A stretch of 20,396 nucleotides of DNA from Branchiostoma floridae (GCF_000003815.2 NW_023365860.1:13418-33813), one strand, 5' to 3'. Shown: positions 1 to 10,606, counted from the stretch's first letter. The notes: generated from the sequence alone by a model not told the origin. A program made the numbers and translations.

Positions 1-222
1 TAAAATCCTGGCGTCAAAATGTAAACAATGGTACGGGTGCGCCAACATTCGTTTGTAATTACTCTACGAAGGAAGGTGGGCTCCTCTGAGTGCTTTTCAC
101 GTTCGGCTATGCGTTCGCTTTTTGGATCTTCAAGGTCGGGACCCCCGACGATCGTTTTTGAAAATTTTCAAGTATGATGGTCGGGGGTTTCTTCTCTGCG
201 ATTTCATAGGAATTCGTAAAAG
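1..222. other. Non-repetitive left flank, no gene seen
   Basis: This stretch precedes the first recognisable 206-bp satellite unit. I find no open reading frame of note, no RNA gene and no clear similarity to the satellites beyond short words such as a run reading ttcgcttttt. It contains the compound hairpin at 141-188. The change to satellite sequence occurs near 223, just before the tagcggttatccccc motif at 226-240. Confidence 0.5.
141..188. repeat. Compound inverted repeat (48 nt hairpin)
   Basis: The left arm acccccgac (141-149) pairs exactly with gtcgggggt (180-188). After one G/G mismatch, atc (151-153) pairs with gat (176-178). The interior holds a perfect 14-bp palindrome, ttgaaaattttcaa (158-171). 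It lies just outside the left end of the 206-bp array. Function is unknown; it could be the end of a small foldback element or a chance structure. Confidence 0.7.
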
Positions 223-564
223 ATTTAGCGGTTATCCCCCAGGTGAGCCTTCATTCGTATGTAGAAAAGTTACAAAGTAATTTTGGGTACTCAAATCACT
301 TTTTACCTTTTGCCCATGGGTTTTACTTTGATATTCAAGTGTTGAAAGTAACGCACATTATGTTTGAAATTTCGGAAGTCCGATCGTAAGGGGTCGCTTC
401 TTTGCGGTTACCGAAGGGTTCGCTTAGCGGTTAGCGGTTATCCCCCAGGTGAGCCTTCATTCGTATGTAGAAAAGTTACAAAGTAATTTTGGGTACTCAA
501 ATCACTTTTTACCTTTTGCCCACGGGTTTTACTTTGATATTCAAGTGTTGAAAGTAACGCACAT
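223..564. repeat. 206-bp satellite array, left part
   Basis: One and a half units of a tandem repeat whose tatcccccaggtgagcc motif recurs at 233 and 439, a spacing of 206. Typical words in order are cccccaggtgagcc, gtagaaaagttacaaag, ttttgcccacggg (or catggg), gttgaaagt, aacgcacatta, ggaagtccgatcgtaag and gcggttaccgaaggg. The first unit has a single ttagcgg heptamer, most later ones have two. The array stops at aacgcacat (556-564), where a LINE is inserted, and resumes at 2413 in the same phase. Short reading frames inside it stop in every unit, so it is not coding. Confidence 0.95.
556..564. repeat. Target site duplication, left copy
   Basis: The 9 bases aacgcacat here are repeated at 2413-2421 on the other side of the LINE. 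Bases before them differ (gaaagt here, acctct at the right copy), so the duplication is 9 bp. The boundary on the tail side is ambiguous by three bases because the LINE tail also begins with cat. Confidence 0.8.
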
Positions 565-569
565 CATCA

Positions 570-2412
570 TCATCTGTCGTCCATGGCGGACGGGGTAAGG
601 CGCTGCACAACATTTCTCCAATACACACGATCTTTCATGGCAGCTCCCAGGTCCTCGGTGTCGATCCCTGTTTCTCTGGCAATGGTTGCTGGGAAGGTTA
701 GCTTCCTCGAGTAGGACTTTCCTCTAGGTCTCCATAGGAGGAGGGAAGAGATCACTTCTTCGCTTGCGCGATGACAGTGACCTGCGAACTGGATACGCCT
801 CTGCCTGAGGCTGTGGGATACTCGGGGAAGATTTCCGTAGATGGTCTTGATGGATGCATGTTCTTTCCAGCTGATGTTCTTTGCCCTGCGCAGAAGTGAG
901 GTACTAGGTGTATGTTCCATCCAGTCTCTTCTCTAGACGTGTGGTCAATGTCCATGTTTCGGAACCATAGAGAAGTACAGGTTCAACAATGGTACGAAAA
1001 ACTTGTATCTTTAGTTTGTCACTGATATTAGAGAGCCAGATTTTGTCGAGTTTATTGCATGCGTCCCAAGCTATGGCTTTCCTTACTGTGAAGTCTTTTT
1101 CTGAGTCCATAATTGATGATCCTAGGTACTTAAAATCGCCAACGCGTTTTAAGCAAACACCAGATACAGATTTAAGTTCTACTGGTTCTGAAGATGTACC
1201 TGTACATATAAACTCAGTCTTGGACTCGTTGCAGTACAGGCCTACTTGGGCAGCTGCTCTCTCAAGTGACTGGAGCAGTGCTTCTGCATCTTTGACCAGT
1301 TCTGCGACCAAGGCTAGGTCATCCGCGAAATCTAAGTCTGTGAGGTTCACTGCGGGGTGTCGTCGACTTCGTCTGGGCTGTATTTCAAGGCATNNNNNNN
1401 NNNNNNNNNNNNNNNNNNNNNNNNNNNNNNNNNNNNNNNNNNNNNNNNNNNNNNNNNNNNNNNNNNNNNNNNNNNNNNNNNNNNNNNNNNNNNNNNNNNN
1501 NNNNNNNNNNNNNNNNNNNNNNNNNNNNNNNNNNNNNNNNNNNNNNNNNNNNNNNNNNNNNNNNNNNNNNNNNNTAGGTAGAGGAATCCCGTGCAGTGGA
1601 AGTATCTCAAACATGGTATTTCTATCAATAGAATCAAAGGCCTTGCGAAAGTCAACAAACAGCAATACCAGGTCCTTATCACAACTTCTCATTTCTTCAG
1701 TGATCCGTCTGATTGACAGTATTTGCGAGATGGTGGACCTATTTCTTCTGAACCCGTTTTGGTTTTTCCTCAGGATTGGGTCGACTGCTGGCACAAGGCG
1801 ATTTAACAGAAGTTTATTGTAAACCTTGGCTGCAATGGGAATAAGTGTAATTCCACGGTAATTTGCAGTTGAGGTTAGGTCTCCTTTCTTGGGGACTGGT
1901 ATAATTCCACCCTTAAGCCATGCTGAGGGGGGTTTGTGAGTTAGAAAAGTATTGTTGCACAGATGTAGGAGTAGATCATGAAACAACGGGTCCTTCCATA
2001 TGATGGTAGGAATGTTATCGAGTCCAGGAGTTTTATTATTAGAAAAGGAATTCAAAGCAGTTATAAGTTCATCTAGTGTAAAGGGTTCTGTAGATATGTC
2101 CAGTTCCTCCGACACCTGTATCTTCCTGAGAGGTTGGTTGGGAGGGACCTGTGGTGTCTCCCCGAGTAAGGTTTTAAAGTGGGACAACCAGTTGGCCTTT
2201 CTGTTTTCTCTGGATCCACCTTTAATTTTAACTGATGGCTTAAGCTTCCGCCCACTAAGTTCGTTGATTGCCTGCCAGGCAGCTTCGTACTGTCTGGTTG
2301 CATGCAGTAGAGTGATATTGTCTATTTTCCCACTGATGAACTCTTCTTGAGCTGCAAAATAAGCCTCGTCAAGTTGTTTTTGAGTTTTATTGACATTTCT
2401 GAGGGTACCTCT
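570..2412 (-). pseudogene. LINE ORF2 remnant: reverse transcriptase and C-terminal region
   Basis: This encodes the polymerase of the LINE, which copies its RNA into DNA at a nicked target. The first frame runs 2412 to 904 (about 502 codons). In order it shows a linker region; a TPGLDNIP segment (near residue 131, counting from the upstream ATG); NYRGITL (near 187); NGFRRNRST (near 222); the catalytic motif A VDFRKAFDS (256-264); a gap over the next motif; the catalytic FADD box (about 365-368); DFKYLGSSI; and YGSETWTL near 485. The frame closes at 904. The reading then continues one frame over (920-570) through a WKEH region to the terminal MDDR and TGA stop, so there is a net frameshift near 904-920. 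The apparent start methionine and next two codons (2421-2413) come from satellite target DNA, not from the element. Endonuclease domain and ORF1 are absent, so this copy cannot be autonomous. Confidence 0.85.
1394..1574. other. Assembly gap (181 N) inside LINE
   Basis: Run of N inside the reverse transcriptase. The same minus frame is open on both sides (VDFRKAFDS before, FADD after). The gap length of 181 bases is 60 codons plus one, consistent with a nearly correct estimated size for the missing motif B region. Confidence 0.9.
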
Positions 2413-2421
2413 AACGCACAT
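2413..2421. repeat. Target site duplication, right copy
   Basis: The aacgcacat copy on the 5' side of the minus-strand LINE. It is followed by tatgtttgaaatttcgg, the normal continuation of the 206-bp satellite unit, so the array resumes exactly in phase. Confidence 0.8.
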
Positions 2422-2833
2422 TATGTTTGAAATTTCGGAAGTCCGATCGTAAGGGGTCGCTTTTTTGCGGTTACCGAAGGGTTCGCTTAGCGGTTAGCGG
2501 TTATCCCCCAGGTGAGCCTTCATTCGTATGTAGAAAAGTTACAAAGTAATTTTGGGTACTCAAATCACTTTTTACCTTTTGCCCACGGGTTTTACTTTGA
2601 TATTCAAGTGTTGAAAGTAACGCACATTATGTTTGAAATTTCGGAAGTCCGATCGTAAGGGGTCACTTTTTTGCGGTTACCGAAGGGTTCGCTTGGCGGT
2701 TAGCGGTTATCCCCCAGGTGAGCCTTCATTCGTATGTAGAAAAGTTACAAAGTAATTTTGGGTACTCAAATCACTTTTTACCTTTTGCCCACGGGTTTAA
2801 CTTTGATATTCAAGTGTTGAAAGTAACGCACAT

Positions 2834-3097
2834 NNNNNNNNNNNNNNNNNNNNNNNNNNNNNNNNNNNNNNNNNNNNNNNNNNNNNNNNNNNNNNNNNNN
2901 NNNNNNNNNNNNNNNNNNNNNNNNNNNNNNNNNNNNNNNNNNNNNNNNNNNNNNNNNNNNNNNNNNNNNNNNNNNNNNNNNNNNNNNNNNNNNNNNNNNN
3001 NNNNNNNNNNNNNNNNNNNNNNNNNNNNNNNNNNNNNNNNNNNNNNNNNNNNNNNNNNNNNNNNNNNNNNNNNNNNNNNNNNNNNNNNNNNNNNNNN
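2834..3097. other. Assembly gap (264 N) in 206-bp array
   Basis: The distance between the flanking cccccagg motifs (2711 and 3123) is 412, exactly two units. The gap size therefore fits one hidden unit boundary, or was estimated well. Confidence 0.9.
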
Positions 3098-3846
3098 GGT
3101 TCGCTTAGCGGTTAGCGGTTATCCCCCAGGTGAGCCTTCATTCGTATGTAGAAAAGTTACAAAGTAATTTTGGGTACTCAAATCACTTTTTACCTTTTGC
3201 CCACGGGTTTTACTTTGATATTCAAGTGTTGAAAGTGACGCACATTATGTTTGAAATTTCGGACTTCCGATCGTAAGGGGTCGCTTTTTTTGCGGTTACC
3301 GAAGGGTTCGCTTAGCGGTTATCCCCCAGGTGAGCCTTCATTCGTATGTAGAACAGTTACAAAGTAGTTTTGGGTACTCAAATCACTTTTTACCTTTTGC
3401 CCACGGGTTTTACTTTGATATTCAAGTGTTGAAAGTAACGCACATTATGTTTGAAATTTCGGAAGTCCGATCGTAAGGGGTCGCTTTTTTGCGGTTACCG
3501 AAGGGTTCGCTTAGCGGTTAGCGGTTATCCCCCAGGTGAGCCTTCATTCGTATGTAGAAAAGTTGCAAAGTAGTTTTGGGCACTCAAATCACTTTTTACC
3601 TTTTGCCCACGGGTTTTACTTTGATATACAAGTGTTGAAAGTAACGCACATTTTGTTTGAAATTTCGGAAGTCCGATCGTAAGGGTCGCTTTTTTGCGGT
3701 TACCGAATACCGAAGGGTTCGCTTAGCGATTAGCGGTTATCCCCCAGGTGAGCCTTCATTCGTATGTAGAAAAGTTACAAAGTAATTTTGGGTACTCAAA
3801 TCACTTTTTACCTTTTGCCCACGGGTTTTACTTTGATATTCAAGTG

Positions 3847-3930
3847 TTGAAAGTAAAAGTAACGTATGTTTTATGTTTTGGAACAAACTTTTCCGCGAAA
3901 GGTCCGAATTCGATCGTAAGGGGTCGCTTT
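3847..3930. repeat. Rearranged 206-bp unit
   Basis: After gttgaaagt this unit repeats aaaagt and continues aacgtatgttttatgtttt. It then has about 45 bases containing ttttccgcgaaaggtccg that no other unit has, and rejoins the consensus at cgatcgtaaggggtcgc. It is 26 bp longer than the standard unit. The change starts at the same aagt/aacg point where other junctions in the window occur. Confidence 0.75.
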
Positions 3931-4652
3931 TTTGGTTGTTACCGAAGGGTTCGCTTAGCGGTTAGCGGTTATCCCCCAGGTGAGCCTTCATTCGTATGTA
4001 GAAAAGTTACAAAGTAATTTTGGGTACTCAAATCACTCTTTACCTTTTGCCCACGGGTTTTACTATGTTATTCAAGTGTTGAAAGTAACGCACATTATGT
4101 TTGAAATTTCGGAAGTCCGATCGTAAGGGGTTGCTTTTTTGCTGTTACCGAAGGATTCGCTTAGCGGTTAGCGGTTATCCCCCAGGTGAGCCTTCATTCG
4201 TATGTAGAAAAGTTACAAAGTAATTTTGGGTACTCAAATCACTTTTTACCTTTTGCCCACGGGTTTTACTTTGATATTCAAGTGTTGAAAGTAACGCACA
4301 TTATGTTTGAAATTTCGGAAGTCCGATCGTAAGGGGTCGCTTTTTTTGCGGTTACCGAAGGGTTCGCTTAGCGGTTAGCGGTTATCCCCCAGGTGAGCCT
4401 TCATTCGTATGTAGAAAAGTTGCAAAGTAGTTTTGGGCACTCAAATCACTTTTTACCTTTTGCCCACGGATTTTACTTTGATATACAAGTGTTGAAAGTA
4501 ACGCACATTTCGTCTGAAATTTCGGAAGTATGATCGTACAATCGCGACATTAAGTCATCACCCTACACGGTGCCGTCACAGGCGGGGTCTCAACAAAGGA
4601 GTTAGCGGTTGCGCCTAGACAGGGCCAATATGCTCGAGAATATCTCGAGAAG

Positions 4653-4752
4653 NNNNNNNNNNNNNNNNNNNNNNNNNNNNNNNNNNNNNNNNNNNNNNNN
4701 NNNNNNNNNNNNNNNNNNNNNNNNNNNNNNNNNNNNNNNNNNNNNNNNNNNN
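4653..4752. other. Assembly gap (100 N, nominal) in 215-bp array
   Basis: The flanking acaatcg motifs are 270 apart instead of 215, so the true missing length is 45 bases, or 45 plus a multiple of 215. The neighbouring unit has exactly 45 bases between the same flanking words (gagaag and aagagacc). Confidence 0.85.
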
Positions 4753-5117
4753 AAGAGACCTTCCCAAAGATACCAAGTGTGTCGGGCCGGAACTTAAAGC
4801 CTGAGCTACAATCGCGACATTAAGTCATCACCCTACACGGTGCCGTCACAGGCGGGGTCTCAACAAAGGAGTTAGCGGTTGTGCCTAGACAGGGCCCATA
4901 TGCTCGAGAATATCTCAAGAAGGAAGTATCCGAGCATTTTGCGGTTTTCACCTTGCTATTCCTTACTAAGGGACCTTTCCAAAGATACCAAGAGTGTCGG
5001 GCCGGAACGTAAAGCCTGAGCTACAATCGCGACATTAAGTCATCACCCTACACGGTGCCGTCACAGGCGGGGTCTCAACAAAGGAGCTAGCAGTTGCGCC
5101 TAGACAGGGCCCATATG

Positions 5118-5134
5118 CTCGAGAATATCTCGAG
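5118..5134. repeat. Inverted repeat CTCGAGA-ATA-TCTCGAG (typical unit)
   Basis: Each 215-bp unit carries this 17-base inverted repeat, with 7-base arms and a 3-base centre made of two ctcgag palindromes. The example given is from the unit at 5023. Variants are ctcgagtatatctcgag (near 6626 and 8567) and a perfect 16-base palindrome, ctcgagatatctcgag, near 7488. Several units break one arm (ctcaag or ctggag). Possible protein-binding site of the satellite; no direct evidence. Confidence 0.8.
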
Positions 5135-8100
5135 AAGGAAGTATCCGAGGATTTTGCGGTTTTCACCTTGCTATTCTTTACTAAGAGACCTTCCCAAAGA
5201 TACCAAGTGTGTCGGGCCGGAACTTAAAGCCTGAGCTACAATCGCGACATTAAGTCATCACCCTACACGGTGCCGTCACAGGCGGGGTCTCAACAAAGGA
5301 GTTAGCGGTTGTGCCTAGACAGGGCCCATATGCTCGAGAATATCTCAAGAAGGAAGTATCCGAGCATTTTGCGGTTTTCACCTTGCTATTCCTTACTAAG
5401 GGACCTTTCCAAAGATACCAAGAGTGTCGGGCCGGAACGTAAAGCCTGAGCTACAATCGCGACATTAAGTCATCACCCTACACGGTGCCGTCACAGGCGG
5501 GGTCTCAACAAAGGAGCTAGCAGTTGCGCCTAGACAGGGCCCATATGCTCGAGAATATCTCGAGAAGGAAGTATCCGAGGATTTTGCGGTTTTCACCTTG
5601 CTATTCCTTACTAAGAGACCTTTCCAAAGATACCAAGTTTGTTGGGCCGGAACTTAAAGCCTGAGCTACAATCGCGACATTAAGTCATCACCCTACACGG
5701 TGCCGTCACAGGCGGGGTCTCAACAAAGGAGCAAGCGGTTGCGCCTAGACAGGGCCCATATGCTCGAGAATATCTCGAGAAGGAAGTGTCCGAAGATTTT
5801 GCGGTTTTCACCTTGCTATTCCTTACTACGAGACCTTTCCAATGATACCAAGTGTGTCGGGCCGTAACTTAAAGCCTGAGCTACAATCGCGACATTACGT
5901 CATCACCCTACACGGAGCCGTCACAGGCGGGGTCTCAACAAAGGAGTTAGCGGTTGTGCCTAGACAGGGCCCATATGCTCGAGAATATCTCGAGAAGGAA
6001 GTATCCGAGGATTTTGCGGTTTTCACCTTGCTATTCCTTACAAAGAGACCTTTCCAAAGATACCAAGTTTGTTGGGCCGGAACTTAAAGCCTGAGCTACA
6101 ATCGCGACATTAAGTCATCACCCTACACGGTGCCGTCACAGGCGGGGTCTCAACAAAGGAGTTAGCGGTTGCGCCTAGACAGGGCCCATATGCTCGAGAA
6201 TATCTCAAGAAGGAAGTATCCGAGCATTTTGCGGTTTTCACCTTGCTACTCCTTACTAAGGGACCTTTCCAAAGATACCAAGAGTGTCGGGCCGGAACGT
6301 AAAGCCTGAGCTACAATCGCGACATTAAGTCATCACCCTACACGGTGCCGTCACAGGCGGGGTCTCAATAAAGGAGCTAGCGGTTGCGCCTAAACAGGGC
6401 CCATATGCTGGAGAATATCTCGAGAAGGAAGTGTCCGAGGATTTTGCGGTTTTCACCTTGCTATTCCTTACTAAGGACATTTTAAAAGATACCAACTGTG
6501 TTGGGGCGGAATTTAAAGCCTGAGCTACAATCGCGACATTAAGTCATCACCCTACACGGTGCCGTCACAGGCGGGGTCTCAACAAAGGAGCTAGCGGTTG
6601 CGCATAGACAGGGCCCATATGCTCGAGTATATCTCGAGTAGGAAGTATCCGTGGATTTTGCGGTTTTCACTTTGCTATTCCTTACTAAGGGACCTTTCCA
6701 AAGATACCAAGTGTGTCGGGCCGGAACTTAAAGCCTGAGCTACAATCGCGACATTAAGTCATCACCCTACACGGTACCGACACTGGCGGGGTCTCAACAA
6801 AGGAGCTAGCAGTTGCGCCTAGACAGGGCCCATATGCTCGAGAATATCTCGAAAAGGAAGTATCCGAGGATTTTGCGGTTTTCACCTTGCTATTCTTTAC
6901 TAAGAGACCTTCCCAAAGATACCAAGTGTGTCGGGCCGGAACTTAAAGCCTGAGCTACAATCGCGACATTAAGTCATCACCCTACACGGTGCCGTCACAG
7001 GCGGGGTCTCAACAAAGGAGTTAGCGGTTGTGCCTAGACAGGGCCCATATGCTCGAGAATATCTCAAGAAGGAAGTATCCGAGCATTTTGCGGTTTTCAC
7101 CTTGCTATTCCTTACTAAGGGACCTTTCCAAAGATACCAAGAGTGTCGGGCCGGAACGTAAAGCCTGAGCTACAATCGCGACATTAAGTCATCACCCTAC
7201 ACGGTGCCGTCACAGGCGGGGTCTCAACAAAGGAGCTAGCAGTTGCGCCTAGACAGGGCCCATATGCTCGAGAATATCTCGAGAAGGAAGTATCCGAGGA
7301 TTTTGCGGTTTTCACCTTGCTATTCCTTACTAAGAGACCTTTCCAAAGATACCAAGTTTGTTGGGCCGGAACTTAAAGCCTGAGCTACAATCGCGACATT
7401 ACGTCATCACCCTACACGGAGCCGTCACAGGCGGGGTCTCAACAAAGGAGTTAGCGGTTGCGCCTAGACAGGGCCCATATGCTCGAGATATCTCGAGAAG
7501 GAAGTATCCGAGGATTTTGCGGTTTTCACCTTGCTATTCCTTACAAAAGAGACCTTTCCAAAGATACCAAGTTTGTTGGCGCCGGAAGCTTAAAGCCTGA
7601 GCTACAATCGCGACATTAAGTCATCACCCTACACGGTGCCGTCACAGGCGGGGTCTCAACAAAGGAGTTAGCGGTTGCGCCTAGACAGGGCCCATATGCT
7701 CGAGAATATCTCAAGAAGGAAGTATCCGAGCATTTTGCGGTTTTCACCTTGCTACTCCTTACTAAGGGACCTTTCCAAAGATACCAAGAGTGTCGGGCCG
7801 GAACGTAAAGCCTGAGCTACAATCGCGACATTAAGTCATCACCCTACACGGTGCCGTCACAGGCGGGGTCTCAATAAAGGAGCTAGCGGTTGCGCCTAAA
7901 CAGGGCCCATATGCTGGAGAATATCTCGAGAAGGAAGTGTCCGAGGATTTTGCGGTTTTCACCTTGCTATTCCTTACTAAGGGACATTTCCAAAGATACC
8001 AACTGTATGTCGGGCCGGAACTTAAAGCCTGAGCTACAATCGCGACATTAAGTCATCACCCTACACGGTGCCGTCACAGGCGGGGTCTCAACAAAGGAGC

Positions 8101-10606
8101 TAGCGGTTGCGCCTAGACAGGGCCCATATGCTCGAGAATATCTCGAGAAGGAAGTATCCGAGGATTTTGCGGTTTTCACCTTGCTATTCCTTACTAAAGG
8201 ACCTTTCCAAAGATACCAACTGTGTGTTGGGCCGGAACTTAAAGCCTGAGCTACAATCGCGACATTAAGTCATCACCCTACACGGTGCCGTCACAGGCGG
8301 GGTCTCAACAAAGGAGCAAGCGGTTGCGCCTAGACAGGGCCCATATGCTCGAGAATATCTCGAGAAGGAAGTATCCGAGGATTTTGCGGTTTTCACCTTG
8401 CTATTCCTTACAAAAGGACCTTTCCAAAGATACCAAGTGTGTTGGGCCGGAACTTAAAGCCTGAGCTACAATCGCGACATTAAGTCATCACCCTACACGG
8501 TGCCGTCACAGGCGGGGTCTCAACAAAGGAGCTAGCGGTTGCGCATAGACAGGGCCCATATGCTCGAGTATATCTCGAGTAGGAAGTATCCGAGGATTTT
8601 GCGGTTTTCACCTTGCTATTCCTTACTAAGGGACCTTTCCAAAGATACCAAGTGTGTCGGGCCGGAACTTAAAGCCTGAGCTACAATCGCGACATTAAGT
8701 CATCACCCTACACGGTGCCGTCACAGGCGGGGTCTCAACAAAGGAGCTAGCAGTTGCGCCTAGACAGGGCCCATATGCTCGAGAATATCTCGAAAAGGAA
8801 GTATCCGAGGATTTTGCGGTTTTCACAATGCTATTCCTTACAAAGGGACCTTTCCAAAGATACCAAGTGTGTCGGGCCGGAACTTAAAGCCTGAGCTACA
8901 ATCGCGACATTAAGTCATCACCCTACACGGTGCCGTCACAGGCGGGGTCTCAACAAAGGAGTTAGCGGTTGTGCCTAGACAGGGCCCATATGCTCGGGAA
9001 TATCTCGAGAAGGAATAATCCGAGGATTTTGAGGTTTTCACCTTGCTATTCCTTACTAAGGGACCTTTCCCAAGATACCAAGTGTGTCGGGCCGGAACGT
9101 AAAGCCTGAGCTACAATCGCGACATTAAGTCATCACCCTACACGGTGTCGTCACAGGCGGGGTCTCAACAAAGGAGTTAGCGGTTGCGCCTAGACAGGGC
9201 CCATATGCTCGAGAATATCTCGAGAAGGAAGTATCCGAGGATTTTGCGGTTTTCACCTTGCTATTCCTTACTAAGGACCTTTTAAAAGATACCAAGTGTG
9301 TCGGGTTGGAACTTAAAGCCTGAGCTACAATCGCGACATTAAGTCATCACCCTACACGGTGCCGTCACAGGCGGGGTCTCAACAAAGGAGCTAGCGGTTG
9401 CGCCTAGACAGGGCCCATATGCTCGAGAATATCTCAAGAAGGAAGTGTCCGAGGATTTTGCGGTTTTCACCTTGCTATTCCTTACTAAGAGACCTTTCCA
9501 AAGATACCAAGTGTGTCGGGCCGGAACTTAAAGCCTGAGCTACAATCGCGACATTAAGTCATCACCCTACACGGTGCCGTCACAGGCGGGGTCTCAACAA
9601 AGGAGTTAGCGGTTGCGCCTAAACAGGCACCCACATGCTCGAGAATATCTCGAGAAGAAAGTATCCGAGGATTTTGCGGTTTTCACCTTGCTATTCCTTA
9701 CTAGGGACCTTTTAAAAGATACCAAGTGTGTCGGGCCGGAACTTAAAGCCTGAGCTACAATCGCGACATTAAGTCATCACCCTACACGGTGCCGTCACAG
9801 GCGGGGTCTCAACAAAGGAGCTAGCGGTTGCGACTAGACATGGCCCATATGCTCGAGAATATCTCGAGAAGGAAGTATCCGAGGATTTTACGGTTTTCAC
9901 CTTGCTATTCCTTATTAAGGGACCTTTCCAAAGATACCAAGTGTGTCGGGCCGGAACTTAAAGCCTGAGCTACAATCGCGACATTAAGTCATCACCCTAC
10001 ACGGTACCGTTACAGGCGGGGTCTCAACAAAGCCAAAGGAGCTAGCGGTTGCGCCTAGACAGGGCCCATATGCTCGAGAATATCTCGAAAAGGAAGTATC
10101 CGAGGATTTTGCGGTTTTCACCTTGCTATTCCTTACAAAGGGACCTTTTCAAAGATACCAAGTGTGTTGGGCCGGAACTTAAAGCCTGAGCTACAATCGC
10201 GACATTAAGTCATCACCCTACACGGTGCCGTCACAGGCGGGGTCTCAACAAAGGAGCTAGCGGTTGCGCCTAGAGTCTAGACAGGGCCAAAATGCTCGAG
10301 AATATCTCGAGAAGGAAGTATCCGTGGATTTTGCGGTTTTCACCTTGCTATTCCTTACAAAGGGACATTTCCAAAGATACCAAGTGTGTTGGGCCGGAAC
10401 GTAAAGCCTGAGCTACAATCGCGACATTAAGTCATCACCCTACACGGTGCCGTCACAGGCGGGGTCTCAACAAAGGAGCTAGCGGTTGCGCCTAGAGTCT
10501 AGACAGGGCCCAAATGCTCTTGAATATCTCGAGAAGGAAGTATCCGAGGATTTTGCGGTTTTCACCTTGCTATTCCTTACTAAGGACCTTTCCAAAGATA
10601 CCAAGT

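Larger units (their letters stand above)
565..2412 (-). mobile_element. 5'-truncated RTE-like LINE inserted in satellite
   Basis: A non-LTR retrotransposon copy of about 1.85 kb, read on the minus strand. Its 5' end is at 2412 and its 3' end at 565. It carries a reverse transcriptase domain but no apurinic endonuclease domain, so it is 5'-truncated, as expected from incomplete target-primed reverse transcription. The 3' end is a short (TGA)n-type tail (cat repeated four times on the plus strand, 562-573) following the stop codon almost at once. A tiny 3' UTR with a TGA-like microsatellite tail is characteristic of the RTE clade. It is flanked by a 9-bp duplication and sits inside one 206-bp satellite unit without disturbing the array phase. 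A 181-base assembly gap (1394-1574) hides part of it. Confidence 0.85.
2413..4536. repeat. 206-bp satellite array, main part
   Basis: About ten tandem units. The ccccc of the tatcccccagg motif recurs at 2505, 2711, 3123, 3323, 3529, 3741, 3973, 4179 and 4386. Spacing is 206 except for 412 across a gap, 200 where one ttagcgg heptamer is missing, 212 where taccgaa is partly duplicated, 232 at a rearranged unit, and 207 from one extra T. Units are very similar, with scattered substitutions. The array ends within a unit at ggaagtatgatcgta, where 215-bp satellite begins. Confidence 0.95.
4537..10606. repeat. 215-bp satellite array 1 (about 28 units)
   Basis: The acaatcgcgac motif recurs at 4538, 4808, 5023, 5238, 5453, 5668, 5883, 6098, 6313, 6527, 6742 and so on to 10415, mostly at 215-bp spacing. 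The first interval is inflated by a nominal gap. Unit landmarks are cgacattaagtcatcaccc, cacggtgccgtcacaggcgg, a ctagcggttgcgcctag segment, two XhoI-like ctcgag sites, gaggattttgcggttttcac, cctttccaaagatacc and a linker gtgtcgggccggaactt. Diagnostic variants (ctcaagaagg with gagcatttt, ctcgagtatatctcgag, cctaaacag with gctggag) recur in the same order, showing higher-order repeats. The last two units share a gagtct insertion near 10275 and 10497. The array starts at (c)tacaatcg and ends at gataccaagtg. No coding capacity. Confidence 0.97.

Noticed and set aside
3108-3122. Telomere-like repeat from ttagcgg
   Set aside because: Only one or two heptamers per unit, embedded in a 206-bp satellite.
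2718-4017. Short plus-strand reading frames in the 206-bp satellite
   Set aside because: The same frame is repeated and stops in each unit, and lengths and frames follow repeat phase. There is no sign of a protein.
5842-7600. Reading frames of about 80 codons in the 215-bp satellite
   Set aside because: They arise where a substitution removes the usual unit stop. Neighbouring units are not open.
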